Position numbers and translations under genes: made by a program
Shown: positions 17,436 to 27,224 of the stretch, one piece after another
Position numbering within the stretch: position 1 is the first letter of the stretch
How the letters are laid out: each line of letters opens with the position of its first letter
The notes under the pieces: generated by a model
The model's input: the letters and a program-made list of their open reading frames with translations, nothing else
Told to the model about the DNA's origin: nothing
Databases searched by the model: none
Assembly: GCF_018100925.1 (NCBI RefSeq)
Contig: NZ_JAGJEH010000004.1
Coordinates: forward strand, 372,001-436,000
Direction: 5' to 3'
DNA from: Pseudoalteromonas luteoviolacea
Lineage (GTDB): Bacteria > Pseudomonadota > Gammaproteobacteria > Enterobacterales > Alteromonadaceae
Length of the DNA: 64,000 nucleotides

Positions 17436-18347
17436 TTATACCGCCTTTTCGGACTGCTGCTCAACACTTTGGATTGCAAAGAAAATTGCGCCCATTTCTG
17501 GCGGCTGTTTTGGAGATTCAACAATCTTTGCAATTTCAGGGTCAAGCCATTTACGCAATGGTTCAGAAAGACCACCTATCATAGATAAACGAGGCGGGTT
17601 ATTTTCCATTAAGCGATGCGCTAACTTGCTAATATAGTCGGCCCCTTCTTTGACAATGTTTAAAGCGACATCATCTTTGTCTTCAGCAGCAGCCAAAACG
17701 AATCTCGCTAACTGAGCATAACTACTGGATGGTTTACCTGCCATTTGTTCAGCAATACCCATCGCTGTTGTGGTGTTAAAATGCTGTTTTAAGGTATCAC
17801 TCAAAGAAGTAGTTGGACCGAGTTTATCAATTGCTAATAAAGCAGCTTTTACCGCTTCCAAACCCATCCATGCACCACTGCCCATGTCACCTTGTGCAAA
17901 GCCGTGTCCGCCATAATTGACCGAAACACCATCAACCATTGCAAAGCCACAAGAGCCCGTGCCAGTTATAATTACAGCTCCATCTCCACCTTCGTGCGCG
18001 CCAATACACGCCGTATGTAGATCTGTAGTTAAAAACATTTGTTTAAATGGGTGGTCCCATCTCATTATTTTTTCGTGCAATGTTGGAAGGTTCACACCTG
18101 CAAGACCTAAGCCCGCATATAAGTTGTGAACAGCTTCAATTCTAAGTCCTGCATCCTGCAGTGCTAATTGAGTCGACACCATTATTGACTCAATGGTTCT
18201 TTCAAAACCATGAAGAGGATTAGCAGGTCCACCTAGACCAGTTCCCAAAACGCCGTTTTTGATTGAGTAGATGGTAGCGCGGCACTTTGTCCCCCCTCCA
18301 TCAATACCTATATACAACTGGTCTTGTTCAACCTGTTTAGCCATCAT
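17436..18347 (-). CDS. nagK: N-acetylglucosamine kinase (BadF/BadG family)
   Basis: Start ATG 18347 has AGGGG upstream; the following ATG 18344 is also possible, while the GTG further upstream is not supported. The 303-residue protein carries YIGIDGGGTKCRATIY (phosphate-1), TDLHTACIGAHEGG (sugar/phosphate-2) and VIITGTGSCGFAM (adenosine side), the ASKHA fold of BadF-type GlcNAc kinases. It makes GlcNAc-6-P for the following NagA. It is the first gene of the nagK-nagA operon, with a NagR-like palindrome 84 nt upstream of the start. Confidence 0.9.
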   Translation of the reverse strand: MMAKQVEQDQLYIGIDGGGTKCRATIYSIKNGVLGTGLGGPANPLHGFERTIESIMVSTQLALQDAGLRIEAVHNLYAGLGLAGVNLPTLHEKIMRWDHPFKQMFLTTDLHTACIGAHEGGDGAVIITGTGSCGFAMVDGVSVNYGGHGFAQGDMGSGAWMGLEAVKAALLAIDKLGPTTSLSDTLKQHFNTTTAMGIAEQMAGKPSSSYAQLARFVLAAAEDKDDVALNIVKEGADYISKLAHRLMENNPPRLSMIGGLSEPLRKWLDPEIAKIVESPKQPPEMGAIFFAIQSVEQQSEKAV

Positions 18348-18430
18348 TAAGCGACCCCTAAAAAAAAGATATGAACGCAAATTTCTTCGCGACACAGTAT
18401 TCAGTCATGTTGATTTGATGTTACACAATA

Positions 18431-18448
18431 AATGACAGCGTTGTCATT
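18431..18448. promoter_or_regulatory. NagR-like operator upstream of nagK
   Basis: AATGACA-GCGT-TGTCATT is a perfect 7+7 palindrome. The same core recurs before nagB, which marks both units as one regulon; the regulator gene is outside the window. Confidence 0.8.
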
Positions 18449-18546
18449 AAGTTTTTTATTATTTTTTCTCAGTTTGAGAAATTTTAATATTGCACACTTT
18501 GACGTAATTGTCAGGAAAAATTCAAAAATCAGGACTTTAAAAATAT

Positions 18547-18577
18547 AAAAAAGCGGCTATAACAAAGCCGCTTTTTT
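18547..18577. terminator. bidirectional-looking terminator
   Basis: AAAAAAGCGGC and GCCGCTTTTTT form a perfect stem 17 nt after the stop of the oxygenase gene, with A and T runs on either side. Confidence 0.85.
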
Positions 18578-18593
18578 ATTTTAAATCAGAGTG

Positions 18594-19436
18594 TTACTTA
18601 ACACCTAGTTCTCTTAGTCGCTCTTGCAAATATGAGTCCGCAGTATATCGTTCTGACAACACTACTTCCGGCTTAGGGTGTAAAAACAGCGGTAGTGAAA
18701 TTCGCGATTTGTCACTCGCCTTGCCCGTCGGATTGATCACACGGTGAATTGTTGATGGGAAGTATCCACCTGATGCCTCTTGCAGCATATCACCGATGTT
18801 GATGATTAGTGAGCCAAAATCACATGGTACATCTAACCAACTACCATCACCTTTTTGAACCTGTAACCCAGGCTCATTAGAAGCTGGTAATACAGTTAAT
18901 AAGTTAATATCACCATGCGCTGCTGCACGAATTGCACCAGGCTCTTCGTCACCAGTCATTGGTGGGTAGTGTAAAACACGTAACAGTGTTTGATCTGAGT
19001 CTTTGATCATATCTTTTAGATCGATCGAAAACTTAGCACGTACATCTTCAGGCGCTTCGGATTGAACCCAGCTTAGAAGCTCGGCAGCAAACTCGTTTGC
19101 TAAACGGTAGTATTCTCTGATCTCAGCATCTAACTGAGCAGGTACTCGGCCTTTTGGATAAACGTGAAAATATTCCTTAATGTCTTTTACAGTAAAGCCT
19201 TTAGCGACTTCTGAAACTTCCGGTGGGAAATAGCCATCTTGAGTGTCCTTGTCAAATAGGAAGTCGTGCTTTTCTTCTGAGTAGAAGAACTCTTGCCAGT
19301 TTTTATATATAGACTCTACAAGCTCTTTAGGAATTGGGTGATTTTTAAGAACACCAAAACCCGTGTTGCGAAGAGACTCAACAAATTCTTTTGCTGCTGT
19401 AGCTGACTTATAATCAACTGTAGGTAGCTGTTGCAT
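18594..19436 (-). CDS. 2-oxoglutarate-Fe(II) oxygenase, isopenicillin N synthase family
   Basis: Start ATG 19436 (MQQLPTVDY) is chosen since it opens directly with the family's N-terminal strand. The 280-residue protein has the DIOX_N region (TGFGVLKNHPIP) and the 2OG-Fe(II) domain with AAHGDINLLT (His-x-Asp), STIHRVINP (third iron ligand His) and KSRISLPLF (Arg for 2-oxoglutarate). It probably hydroxylates or desaturates a small molecule; the substrate cannot be read. It is monocistronic, with its own terminator. Confidence 0.85.
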   Translation of the reverse strand: MQQLPTVDYKSATAAKEFVESLRNTGFGVLKNHPIPKELVESIYKNWQEFFYSEEKHDFLFDKDTQDGYFPPEVSEVAKGFTVKDIKEYFHVYPKGRVPAQLDAEIREYYRLANEFAAELLSWVQSEAPEDVRAKFSIDLKDMIKDSDQTLLRVLHYPPMTGDEEPGAIRAAAHGDINLLTVLPASNEPGLQVQKGDGSWLDVPCDFGSLIINIGDMLQEASGGYFPSTIHRVINPTGKASDKSRISLPLFLHPKPEVVLSERYTADSYLQERLRELGVK

Positions 19437-19616
19437 AATGGTTCCACCAATTTTTTTGCGTGACTTCAATTCAAAACATTAACTATAAGAATTATTTATA
19501 ATTAACCCCTCGAACAAAGATATAATATCTTTGTTCGCGAGCTTAGTGAAATAAAGGCACCTACATAAGGACTTATGTCCGCTTCACTCTCGATAATTAT
19601 TAATCGTTGATTCAGA

Positions 19617-20726
19617 TCAAGCTGAATTTAATGGAATTTCAATTGACCACTCTAATCCTCTACCCCGGTTAGATAACTGGTAAGAACCGCCTAAAGCACT
19701 TCCAATTAAATTCGCGGTAACAGAAGCGCTCAACCCAACGTGTCCGCTATTGCCTCGTTTAGTTGTAATAAAAGGCTTTATAACCTCTTCCGGGGTGATA
19801 TCAACTAGACCCTGCCCATGATCGTAGTACAAAAACTCAATGTACTGCTCTTTTAATGTCACCTCTATGGAAATGGCTTTACCACTGCTCAGGCCGCCAT
19901 GGGACAATGAGTTGTCTATCAGATTGTCAAAAATGGTCAATAATATGTCCCTGTCGGCCATAAAGTTTGCATCTATCGCGCGCACCTCAATAGAGATGTT
20001 CTTTTTAGACCAACTACTTTTCAAATCATTTAATAAAGCAATAACATTAACAGCAGAGGGGGTCGTTGGACGCTCAACGCGTGCGATCTCTTTTAACACT
20101 TTAACGAACTGTGCTACTCGCGACAGATTTCGCTCACATAGTTCCACGCCTTGTTTGGATTCTTCTAGTCCCGTAGCAAGCTGCTCGGCGCAGAGCGTTT
20201 CACTGCCAAATGCGTCAATCAATTGAGATAAGATACCTTCAAAATGCGTCACAGCTGTGATAGCTGCACCTAGTGGTGTATTGATTTCATGTGCGACACC
20301 AACCACCATTTGATTCATTACATGGGACAGTTGCTGGCGCACAGCCAATTTATGCGCATCTAACAGCTTTAATTGGGTATTTACTCTTGCTAATACTTCT
20401 GGGGGCTTAAAAGGCTTTGTAATATAATCAACACCACCAACTTCTAACGCGGCGACAATATTGTCCGTCTCTCGCTCTGCACTAACAAATATTATTGGGA
20501 TCTGTGCAGTTCTTTGTGTTTGCTTCAATGTTTTGCACAATGTAAGTCCATCCATACCTGGCATTTTTATGTCGGAAATAATCAAAGTAGGAAGATGTTC
20601 GTTTGCAATTTTCAAAGCAACTTCGCCACTAATCGCAGCAAACACCTTATGTCCTTCGTTCCTTAAAATAAGTTGAAGGATTTGCAAGTTTTCTGCAACA
20701 TCATCAACTATGAGTATTTCAGCCAT
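19617..20726 (-). CDS. receiver-histidine kinase protein (REC-HisKA-HATPase)
   Basis: This 369-residue cytosolic protein starts with a complete receiver (Asp8/Asp9, phosphoacceptor Asp52 in IISDIKMPGMDG, Lys104 in TKPF), followed by a kinase core whose H-box GVAHEINTPLG has His146. The ATPase domain has FDNLIDNSLSHG (N-box), YDHGQGL and GHVGLSASV (G boxes). The order REC then kinase means its autokinase can be controlled by phosphorylation from another kinase. It is divergent from a 1260-residue hybrid kinase across 108 nt, so the two probably form a phosphorelay. Confidence 0.85.
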   Translation of the reverse strand: MAEILIVDDVAENLQILQLILRNEGHKVFAAISGEVALKIANEHLPTLIISDIKMPGMDGLTLCKTLKQTQRTAQIPIIFVSAERETDNIVAALEVGGVDYITKPFKPPEVLARVNTQLKLLDAHKLAVRQQLSHVMNQMVVGVAHEINTPLGAAITAVTHFEGILSQLIDAFGSETLCAEQLATGLEESKQGVELCERNLSRVAQFVKVLKEIARVERPTTPSAVNVIALLNDLKSSWSKKNISIEVRAIDANFMADRDILLTIFDNLIDNSLSHGGLSSGKAISIEVTLKEQYIEFLYYDHGQGLVDITPEEVIKPFITTKRGNSGHVGLSASVTANLIGSALGGSYQLSNRGRGLEWSIEIPLNSA

Positions 20727-20834
20727 CTTTTGACACCCTTCACATTTCGTCAGCTCCCTACGTCATCTCACACCGCTTGTTAATTACGTGCGTGCGACTA
20801 TTGTTAATATTAGTCAAGTTTTGGAAAGTAAGTT

Positions 20835-23800
20835 ATGTCAATAAAAACAATGTTTCATTCGTTTTTTGTAATACTCCCTACCTTACTCGTCGCCAACTTA
20901 GTTTTTATGTCAAGCTGGGAAGGCGAAATGACGTCACAGAAGCTTCACATCAATCAACTCAGTGCACGTTATGACGCGCTAAATCAACTTCAAATGACGA
21001 ACTTAACGCTGCTGTTTGATGTAAAAAACCATGTGTTAGACAACTCTGAGAGCAGAACACAACTAAAACAACAATTGCTCCGCTCTCGCGTCACACTAGA
21101 ATCGCTCAAATCAAATTCAGAGTCCCTCGATACCAATAGCAAGCTCAATCAAGCATTTAACACCTATATGGTGATGCAAACGCTATACGAAACACTCTCT
21201 AACCAGCAGACAAACATTCAGCAACAAACCTGGGATAAAAGTTTGATGCCTGCCCACCAGCGATCAACCAGCGCAATTGCACTTGCCTTAGATGCGACCA
21301 ACGCACAATTACTGTTGGCAAAGCAGCGCATGTATCAAAGCAGTAACAATTTACTGTTTTACCTCTGGGTAAGCCTAATTACTTTGTTGTTTATTACGTT
21401 GTTTATATTGTATTACTTGAATAAACGCTTTATTTCCCCTTTTAGTTTGTTACACCGCGCTTTTTGCATCGACAAAAATTACAATGGCCAGAGCATTTCA
21501 TTGCCTGCAAATTTACAGGGGGAAGTCGCTGACATCGTGCAATCTGTTTCACTGACCTACCAAAGCCTCGACGAGCGCGCTGATACAGCCAAAATAAGAC
21601 ATGCTTTTAGCGGCGAAATACGCCACTGTACCGCTCCCTCACAAATGAACCAGATAGCCGCAAAATTTATCGCCGAACATTTTCAAAGTCCAAGCGTAGC
21701 CCTCTTCAAATATGAGGGCGAAAGGTTTATACAACAGTCCGTTATAGGTTTCCCAGCCTATTTTGATGAACAATCAATTCAAGTTAATAAACTCGTGTCT
21801 GAAAAGTGTACGCAAGCCTTCATTAGTGAGAACAAAAACGCTGTGTTACACAAAGATGGTTTAACTCTTGAAGTACATACCATACTGTACTTACCACTCA
21901 TTATTGGTGAGGAACTTACGGGGTGTGTTGTCGTTGCCTTTACTAGCCCTTTAAAAAATGCCCATGAACAATGCTTAAAGCTATTGTGTGAAGACCTGAG
22001 TATACAGCTAAGGTTAAGTGAAAATACGCAAAAACAAATTGAAGCAGAAAATGCCTTAGCTGCCCATTTAGAACTCACCTTACACATCATCAATGCGATC
22101 CCTAATCCAACCTATTACCGAGACACAAAAGGCATTTTTATGGGGGTCAACCGAGCCTTTTTAGCGTTTATCGATAAATTCGAAGTCGAAGTCACTGACT
22201 CCCATTTAAACGACGTGTTTGATGATAAAACTGCGACTTACTTGGATACAAAGTCCCAGCGTACCATTACAGAAAAGGACGCCCACTCATTTGCACTTTC
22301 CATGGAGAATAGCCTCAAAGATCCCCGAGAGCTCATTGTGTACGAGGCACCATTTTTTGATAGCTTAGGAGAAGTGGGCGGCGTTGTAGGCACCTTCTTA
22401 GATGTGACTGAGCGCAATGAACTTGAACGCCAGATGCTAAATGCAAAAGAAGAAGCTGATAAAAATGCGCAAGTAAAAGGGGAGTTTCTTGCCAATATGA
22501 GTCATGAAATCCGCTCACCTATGAACGCGATTATCGGTATGGCTCACCTCGCCCTTAATTCAGACTTGTCACCAAAACAGCATGGATACGTGACCAAAAT
22601 TGATTATGCGGCAAAACAGTTACTGAAATTGATCAACGACATACTGGACTTTTCCAAAATAGAAGCAGGCAAAGTCGACATTGAGCATATTCCCTTTGAA
22701 TTGGATAAAGTACTCGATAATGTAACCACGATAGTCGGACTCAAAGCACAAGAGAAACAGCTAGACCTGATATTTAATGTACCAACGGATCTCCCCAATA
22801 ATTTTGTGGGCGACCCGTTGAGACTGTCACAAATACTCATCAACTTAGCTGGCAATGCAGTTAAGTTCACTGAAACTGGCGGCGTAACTCTCTCGGTATC
22901 AATACTTAACAAGCAATCAGATCAAGCCAAGCTCACCTTCTCCGTCAAAGACACAGGAATTGGTATGAGTAAAGAGCAACAAACAAAGTTGTTTCAATCC
23001 TTTTCTCAAGCAGATACCTCCACCACCCGAAAATATGGCGGCACGGGACTTGGACTGACTATTTCTCAGCAGTTGGTAAAATTACTCGGTGGCGAGATTT
23101 TCGTTGAGAGCGATCTAAATTGTGGTTCGGAGTTTTATTTTACTCTGCCGATGGCTATCAATAACTACGCATCAACACCTGCGAAAAGTGGCCAAAGCTT
23201 TGAAGGTAAATCAGCCTGTGTTATCGATGACAACGAAGATGCTAGAGACATCATGGAAACCATGCTTGAATCTCTAGGTTTTACGGTGTCACTATTTGAA
23301 AGTGGAAAAAGCTTTATCGAGCAACTAGCGCAATCACACTATGAACACGATATCTACTTTGTAGATTGGCATATGCCTGATATCAATGGTGTGGATACCA
23401 TTGAGCAATTGAAGGAAAAAGGTTTGTCAGGCTTTTTTGTACTCGTCACCGCTCACGGTCATGAAGTTTCGTTCAAAGAATCACACAAGAGCATGATTGA
23501 TAGTATGCTGCTGAAACCATTTAACCCGTCGAGCTTGTTAGACTGTATTCAAGTTTGCTTTGGTGCAACCCCCTCCCCCTCAACACAACAAAAAATTGAA
23601 GATAATCAACAAGTGCTTGCGGGTTTGCATATTTTGGTCGCAGAAGATCAGCCAGTAAACCAAGAGATTGCCGTTGAGATCTTGAGCTTCCACGGCGCAC
23701 AAGCAAGCGTCGCCTGCAATGGTGAGGTGGCACTCAAAGCCGTGCAAGACCATGATTACGATATAGTCCTTATGGATATGCAAATGCCTGTGTTAGATGG

Positions 23801-24617
23801 GATCGAAGCGACAAAGGCCATTCGTAAACTTATCCCTATGGATAAGCTACCAATTCTTGCAATGACAGCCAATGCAATGGGACCTGATATTCAACTTTGT
23901 TTGGATGCAGGGATGAACGGGCATGTCTCAAAGCCGATAGATGTCGAGGGGTTGCTCAACACCATTGTAGATACTTTAGCATCTATACAACCTCTAGAAG
24001 AAAAAGCCGAACGTATTATAGACGACCCTCATCAACCACAACCTGAAACCATTAGCCACGTTGAATTGAATGGAATTAACGTTAAAGAAGGTATACAGCG
24101 TGCAGCAAACAACGAGTCTGTTTATTTCAAGTTGTTAAATAAATTCATAACTCAGCAGATTGAAGAGGTGATCAATTTAAAGCAGGCCATAAGCATGGGG
24201 AATTCAGAGTTATCGCTCGATATTCTTCACGCGATGAAAGGCGCTGGGGCCAATCTATCAATGGAGTACTTTGCAGAAATTGCACATGACATTGAAGGGC
24301 AAGTAAAAACTGACACTATAGATCTCACTAAACTGGATCAGCTATCAAACTACCTAGCCGAGACAAAAAACAAGGCTTCTTTATTACTTGAACAGAAAAA
24401 GGAGAAAGTAAACGAGCAGCATCAATACTCTGTCAATGAGTTTGCTGTGGCGCTAAAAGAATACGACTCAAAAGCAACCGATATTGTTGAACACCTTGAA
24501 GAGACCGAAGGTTTAGACGAGCACACCATTAACGAACTCAAAATTATGGTGGCAAGATTTGAATTCGCCGACGCGTATAAATTACTGCAAAGCGTAACAG
24601 GCGAACTAGAAAGTTAA
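20835..24617 (+). CDS. hybrid sensor kinase with two receivers and an HPt domain
   Basis: This 1260-residue membrane kinase has TM segments near residues 13-33 and 175-197 bounding a helical periplasmic sensor. A GAF-like region (about 255-400) and a PAS domain (about 410-525, NPTYYRDTKGIF) follow. The H-box MSHEIRSPMNA has His557; ATPase boxes are NLAGNAVKFT, DTGIGM and GTGLGL. Receiver 1 has Asp844 (FVDWHMPD), receiver 2 has Asp981 (LMDMQMPVLDG, with SKPI), and HPt has His1132 (LHAMKGAGAN). This is a complete BarA/ArcB-like relay in one chain. The divergent REC-kinase gene is the obvious partner; a separate output regulator is not visible. Confidence 0.9.
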   Translation: MSIKTMFHSFFVILPTLLVANLVFMSSWEGEMTSQKLHINQLSARYDALNQLQMTNLTLLFDVKNHVLDNSESRTQLKQQLLRSRVTLESLKSNSESLDTNSKLNQAFNTYMVMQTLYETLSNQQTNIQQQTWDKSLMPAHQRSTSAIALALDATNAQLLLAKQRMYQSSNNLLFYLWVSLITLLFITLFILYYLNKRFISPFSLLHRAFCIDKNYNGQSISLPANLQGEVADIVQSVSLTYQSLDERADTAKIRHAFSGEIRHCTAPSQMNQIAAKFIAEHFQSPSVALFKYEGERFIQQSVIGFPAYFDEQSIQVNKLVSEKCTQAFISENKNAVLHKDGLTLEVHTILYLPLIIGEELTGCVVVAFTSPLKNAHEQCLKLLCEDLSIQLRLSENTQKQIEAENALAAHLELTLHIINAIPNPTYYRDTKGIFMGVNRAFLAFIDKFEVEVTDSHLNDVFDDKTATYLDTKSQRTITEKDAHSFALSMENSLKDPRELIVYEAPFFDSLGEVGGVVGTFLDVTERNELERQMLNAKEEADKNAQVKGEFLANMSHEIRSPMNAIIGMAHLALNSDLSPKQHGYVTKIDYAAKQLLKLINDILDFSKIEAGKVDIEHIPFELDKVLDNVTTIVGLKAQEKQLDLIFNVPTDLPNNFVGDPLRLSQILINLAGNAVKFTETGGVTLSVSILNKQSDQAKLTFSVKDTGIGMSKEQQTKLFQSFSQADTSTTRKYGGTGLGLTISQQLVKLLGGEIFVESDLNCGSEFYFTLPMAINNYASTPAKSGQSFEGKSACVIDDNEDARDIMETMLESLGFTVSLFESGKSFIEQLAQSHYEHDIYFVDWHMPDINGVDTIEQLKEKGLSGFFVLVTAHGHEVSFKESHKSMIDSMLLKPFNPSSLLDCIQVCFGATPSPSTQQKIEDNQQVLAGLHILVAEDQPVNQEIAVEILSFHGAQASVACNGEVALKAVQDHDYDIVLMDMQMPVLDGIEATKAIRKLIPMDKLPILAMTANAMGPDIQLCLDAGMNGHVSKPIDVEGLLNTIVDTLASIQPLEEKAERIIDDPHQPQPETISHVELNGINVKEGIQRAANNESVYFKLLNKFITQQIEEVINLKQAISMGNSELSLDILHAMKGAGANLSMEYFAEIAHDIEGQVKTDTIDLTKLDQLSNYLAETKNKASLLLEQKKEKVNEQHQYSVNEFAVALKEYDSKATDIVEHLEETEGLDEHTINELKIMVARFEFADAYKLLQSVTGELES

Positions 24618-24618
24618 A

Positions 24619-24658
24619 TGGGTTTGCTTGCAACAAACAGCCTTGCACGGCAAACCCA
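24619..24658. terminator. hairpin between the hybrid kinase and the DUF3334 gene
   Basis: TGGGTTTGC and GCAAACCCA pair across a loop in the 52-nt gap between two convergent genes; no strong U-tract is present. Confidence 0.5.
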
Positions 24659-24669
24659 GATTATCAAAT

Positions 24670-25356
24670 TTACAATCCTAACTCTGCCATGAAGTCGTCA
24701 TCTGCCGCGTCTTCTTGCGTCTGCGCTGGTTGCTTTGTTGCCTTGCCCGAAGTTGCTGTTTGATTTGCGATGATATCATCTGGGTCTACCGCTTCTGAAA
24801 TATCAAAATCATGCAGCTTAATAAACTCAGTCTTATCCATCGCTAACTCAAGATAAAAAATATTCTGCCCCTGTGTAGTAAACGTAACTCGTCTCGCTTG
24901 AGGCCTATCCATCGTTGTATCCACCGAGATCTGCACCTGTTTGTTAATCGCCATCATCTTCGGCTGGTTTTGGGTAATGGAGGTATGTAGCTGCTCCCGC
25001 ACTTTACCAGTAAAGTCACCCACTATCTGGTTCATCAATTCGCCCATCACATTGGACACATCGTCAGATAAGTGGCTTTGAGCTATTTCGCTTTCAGGCA
25101 TCCCCATATTTCGCATGTAATCCTGATATACTTCCATTGCCGCTTGTGCTGTAAAATTCGTCACGACAAGCCCTGTAAAACCACCGTCAAACAAAACAAA
25201 ACAACCGATATCAGGTCTCATACATGTACGAGTGATTTTTTGTACCATTGCTGAATACGATATTTGATTACCGCTTGCAGAAGAGAGCACCTCAGTAACT
25301 GAGTGACATAGGGTGGATAGGATATCTTCTGTGCTGACAACTTTATTTTTCGCCAT
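24670..25356 (-). CDS. DUF3334 / CheX-like protein
   Basis: This 228-residue protein lacks a signal peptide. NVMGELMNQIVGDFTGKV resembles the E-x2-N helix of the CheC/CheX/FliY phosphatase family, and length and overall pattern agree with the DUF3334 family common in Vibrio, Shewanella and Pseudoalteromonas. The C-terminus is an acidic, alanine-rich linker ending FMAELGL. A role in chemotaxis or receiver dephosphorylation is inferred from the fold; the adjacent convergent gene is a hybrid kinase, which fits but does not prove it. Confidence 0.65.
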   Translation of the reverse strand: MAKNKVVSTEDILSTLCHSVTEVLSSASGNQISYSAMVQKITRTCMRPDIGCFVLFDGGFTGLVVTNFTAQAAMEVYQDYMRNMGMPESEIAQSHLSDDVSNVMGELMNQIVGDFTGKVREQLHTSITQNQPKMMAINKQVQISVDTTMDRPQARRVTFTTQGQNIFYLELAMDKTEFIKLHDFDISEAVDPDDIIANQTATSGKATKQPAQTQEDAADDDFMAELGL

Positions 25357-25473
25357 TTTTTATCTCATTTTTTACTTCTTATGACTAATAGTAGCCAAGC
25401 TACTCAATTTATCACTGACTATCCAGTATAAAATGCTAAAATGGCAAGATTATTTTTGTATGAGAGTAGTATT

Positions 25474-26199
25474 GTGACTGGCAAAGACAGTATTTATGCC
25501 GCAGAGCAAGAAGTAAAAGACTTTACATTTGACGCTAATGTCGTTGAAGTGTTCCCCGATATGATCCAACGGTCGGTACCTGGCTACGCCACAATGGTGA
25601 GCACAATGGGTAAGTTAGCGGGTCAATTTGCACAGAGTAATTCTAATTTATATGATCTTGGGTGCGCGTTAGGCGCAGTTACACTCAGCATGCGACGCAA
25701 TATTGACAAAGAAAACTGTCAAATTATCGCGGTTGATAACTCAGCCCCTATGGTAGAGCGCTGCCAACTTCACCTCAAAGGCTTTAAATCAGAGGTGCCT
25801 GTCGATGTACAACTGGGCGATATCAACGAAATCGAAATAAAGAATGCAAGCGTCGTAGCAATGAACTTTACATTGCAATTTATCCCTCAAGAGCAGAGAC
25901 AAACTGTACTTGAAAAAATCTACGCAGGACTAAAACCCGGTGGTGTTTTACTTCTATCCGAAAAAATCAAAGGCGAAAATGATGTAAAAGACAATCTATT
26001 GATTGACTTACACCATGACTTCAAACGCCAAAATGGCTATTCGGAGCTAGAAATCAGCCAAAAAAGAACTGCCATTGAGAACATTATGCGTACGGATGCA
26101 TTAAGCACCCACATTGAACGACTCCATACTGTTGGATTTGGAAATACCCAAGTTTGGTATCAGTGCTTTAACTTTTGCTCAATGGTAGCAATCAAATAA
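25474..26199 (+). CDS. cmoA: carboxy-S-adenosyl-L-methionine synthase
   Basis: GTG 25474 is preferred as start: GAGAG lies 7 nt before it, and the resulting N-terminus gives 15 residues before DFTFD, as in E. coli CmoA, while ATG 25441 has no ribosome site. The 241-residue protein has [15 protein letters not shown] ([11 protein letters not shown]) and [16 protein letters not shown] motifs, AVDNSAPM, and [19 protein letters not shown]. It makes carboxy-SAM from prephenate and SAM for wobble U34 modification. cmoB follows by 10 nt. Confidence 0.92.
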   Translation: MTGKDSIYAAEQEVKDFTFDANVVEVFPDMIQRSVPGYATMVSTMGKLAGQFAQSNSNLYDLGCALGAVTLSMRRNIDKENCQIIAVDNSAPMVERCQLHLKGFKSEVPVDVQLGDINEIEIKNASVVAMNFTLQFIPQEQRQTVLEKIYAGLKPGGVLLLSEKIKGENDVKDNLLIDLHHDFKRQNGYSELEISQKRTAIENIMRTDALSTHIERLHTVGFGNTQVWYQCFNFCSMVAIK

Positions 26200-26209
26200 C
26201 GAGAACATT

Positions 26210-27178
26210 ATGAATACCTGGTTTAACGACTTTTATGCAGCTATCGCCAAAAATCAACTGTGCCATTGGCTAGATACTTTGCCTGCACAATTAACGCACT
26301 GGCAAAAAGAAGCACAGCACGGTGATTGGCCAAAGTGGGAAAAAGTTCTTAAGAATTTACCGCAGTCACAAACAAACCATATTAATATCGCTGACCGTGT
26401 TGAGTTTGGCCTGAGTGAGGAACTTTCAGAGGGCCATACTAAACAGCTGACACACCTGCTCAAACGCATGATGCCTTGGAGAAAAGGTCCTTTTCATATA
26501 CACGGAATTCATATTGATACTGAGTGGCGTAGCGACTGGAAATGGGATCGCCTATTACCACATATTAGCGATTTGCACGGTAGAACAGTATTAGACATCG
26601 GGTGTGGCTCTGGCTATCACTTATGGCGCATGAAAGGCGCTGGGGCTGAATTTGTCGTTGGTATCGACCCTTCAGACTTATTCTTGAGCCAATTTCAAGC
26701 TATCAAACACTTTAACCCGGATCCAGACGTGCATTTGCTGCCACTTGGAGTGGAGCAGTTGCCCGAGCTAAAAGCATTCGATACCGTATTCTCTATGGGT
26801 GTACTCTACCACAGACGCTCTCCAATCGACTTTTTAAGCCAATTACGTGCGCAATTACGTAAAGGCGGTGAACTGGTGCTAGAGACCTTAGTCATTGAAG
26901 GTGATGTCAATACCGTTTTAGTCCCGACAGACCGCTATGCAAAAATGCGAAATGTATGGTATATACCGAGTTGCGACGCTCTGAAACTTTGGCTCGAACG
27001 TGTTGGGTTCAAAAACGTTAGGGTTGTTAACGAAGATACAACGTCATTAGATGAACAGCGAAGAACAGAGTGGATGGAAACCGAATCTCTAGCAGACTTC
27101 TTAGATCCACTAGTTCCGAGCAAAACCATTGAAGGATACCCTGCCCCACTGCGGGCAATTTTTATCGCAGAAGCTTAA
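26210..27178 (+). CDS. cmoB: tRNA U34 carboxymethyltransferase
   Basis: The 322-residue enzyme transfers the carboxymethyl group of carboxy-SAM to 5-hydroxyuridine at tRNA position 34, completing cmo5U. Family marks are [35 protein letters not shown] (SAM loop), [12 protein letters not shown] and [16 protein letters not shown]. Length equals the E. coli protein. It is cotranscribed with cmoA and followed by a strong palindromic terminator. Confidence 0.94.
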   Translation: MNTWFNDFYAAIAKNQLCHWLDTLPAQLTHWQKEAQHGDWPKWEKVLKNLPQSQTNHINIADRVEFGLSEELSEGHTKQLTHLLKRMMPWRKGPFHIHGIHIDTEWRSDWKWDRLLPHISDLHGRTVLDIGCGSGYHLWRMKGAGAEFVVGIDPSDLFLSQFQAIKHFNPDPDVHLLPLGVEQLPELKAFDTVFSMGVLYHRRSPIDFLSQLRAQLRKGGELVLETLVIEGDVNTVLVPTDRYAKMRNVWYIPSCDALKLWLERVGFKNVRVVNEDTTSLDEQRRTEWMETESLADFLDPLVPSKTIEGYPAPLRAIFIAEA

Positions 27179-27188
27179 ACATTTCAAA

Positions 27189-27219
27189 TAAAAAAAGCCG
27201 CTCAATTGAGCGGCTTTTT
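27189..27219. terminator. bidirectional terminator between cmoB and the AbgT gene
   Basis: GCCGCTCAATTGAGCGGC is a perfect palindrome flanked by A and T runs, between two convergent stops. Confidence 0.9.
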
Positions 27220-27224
27220 ATGAC

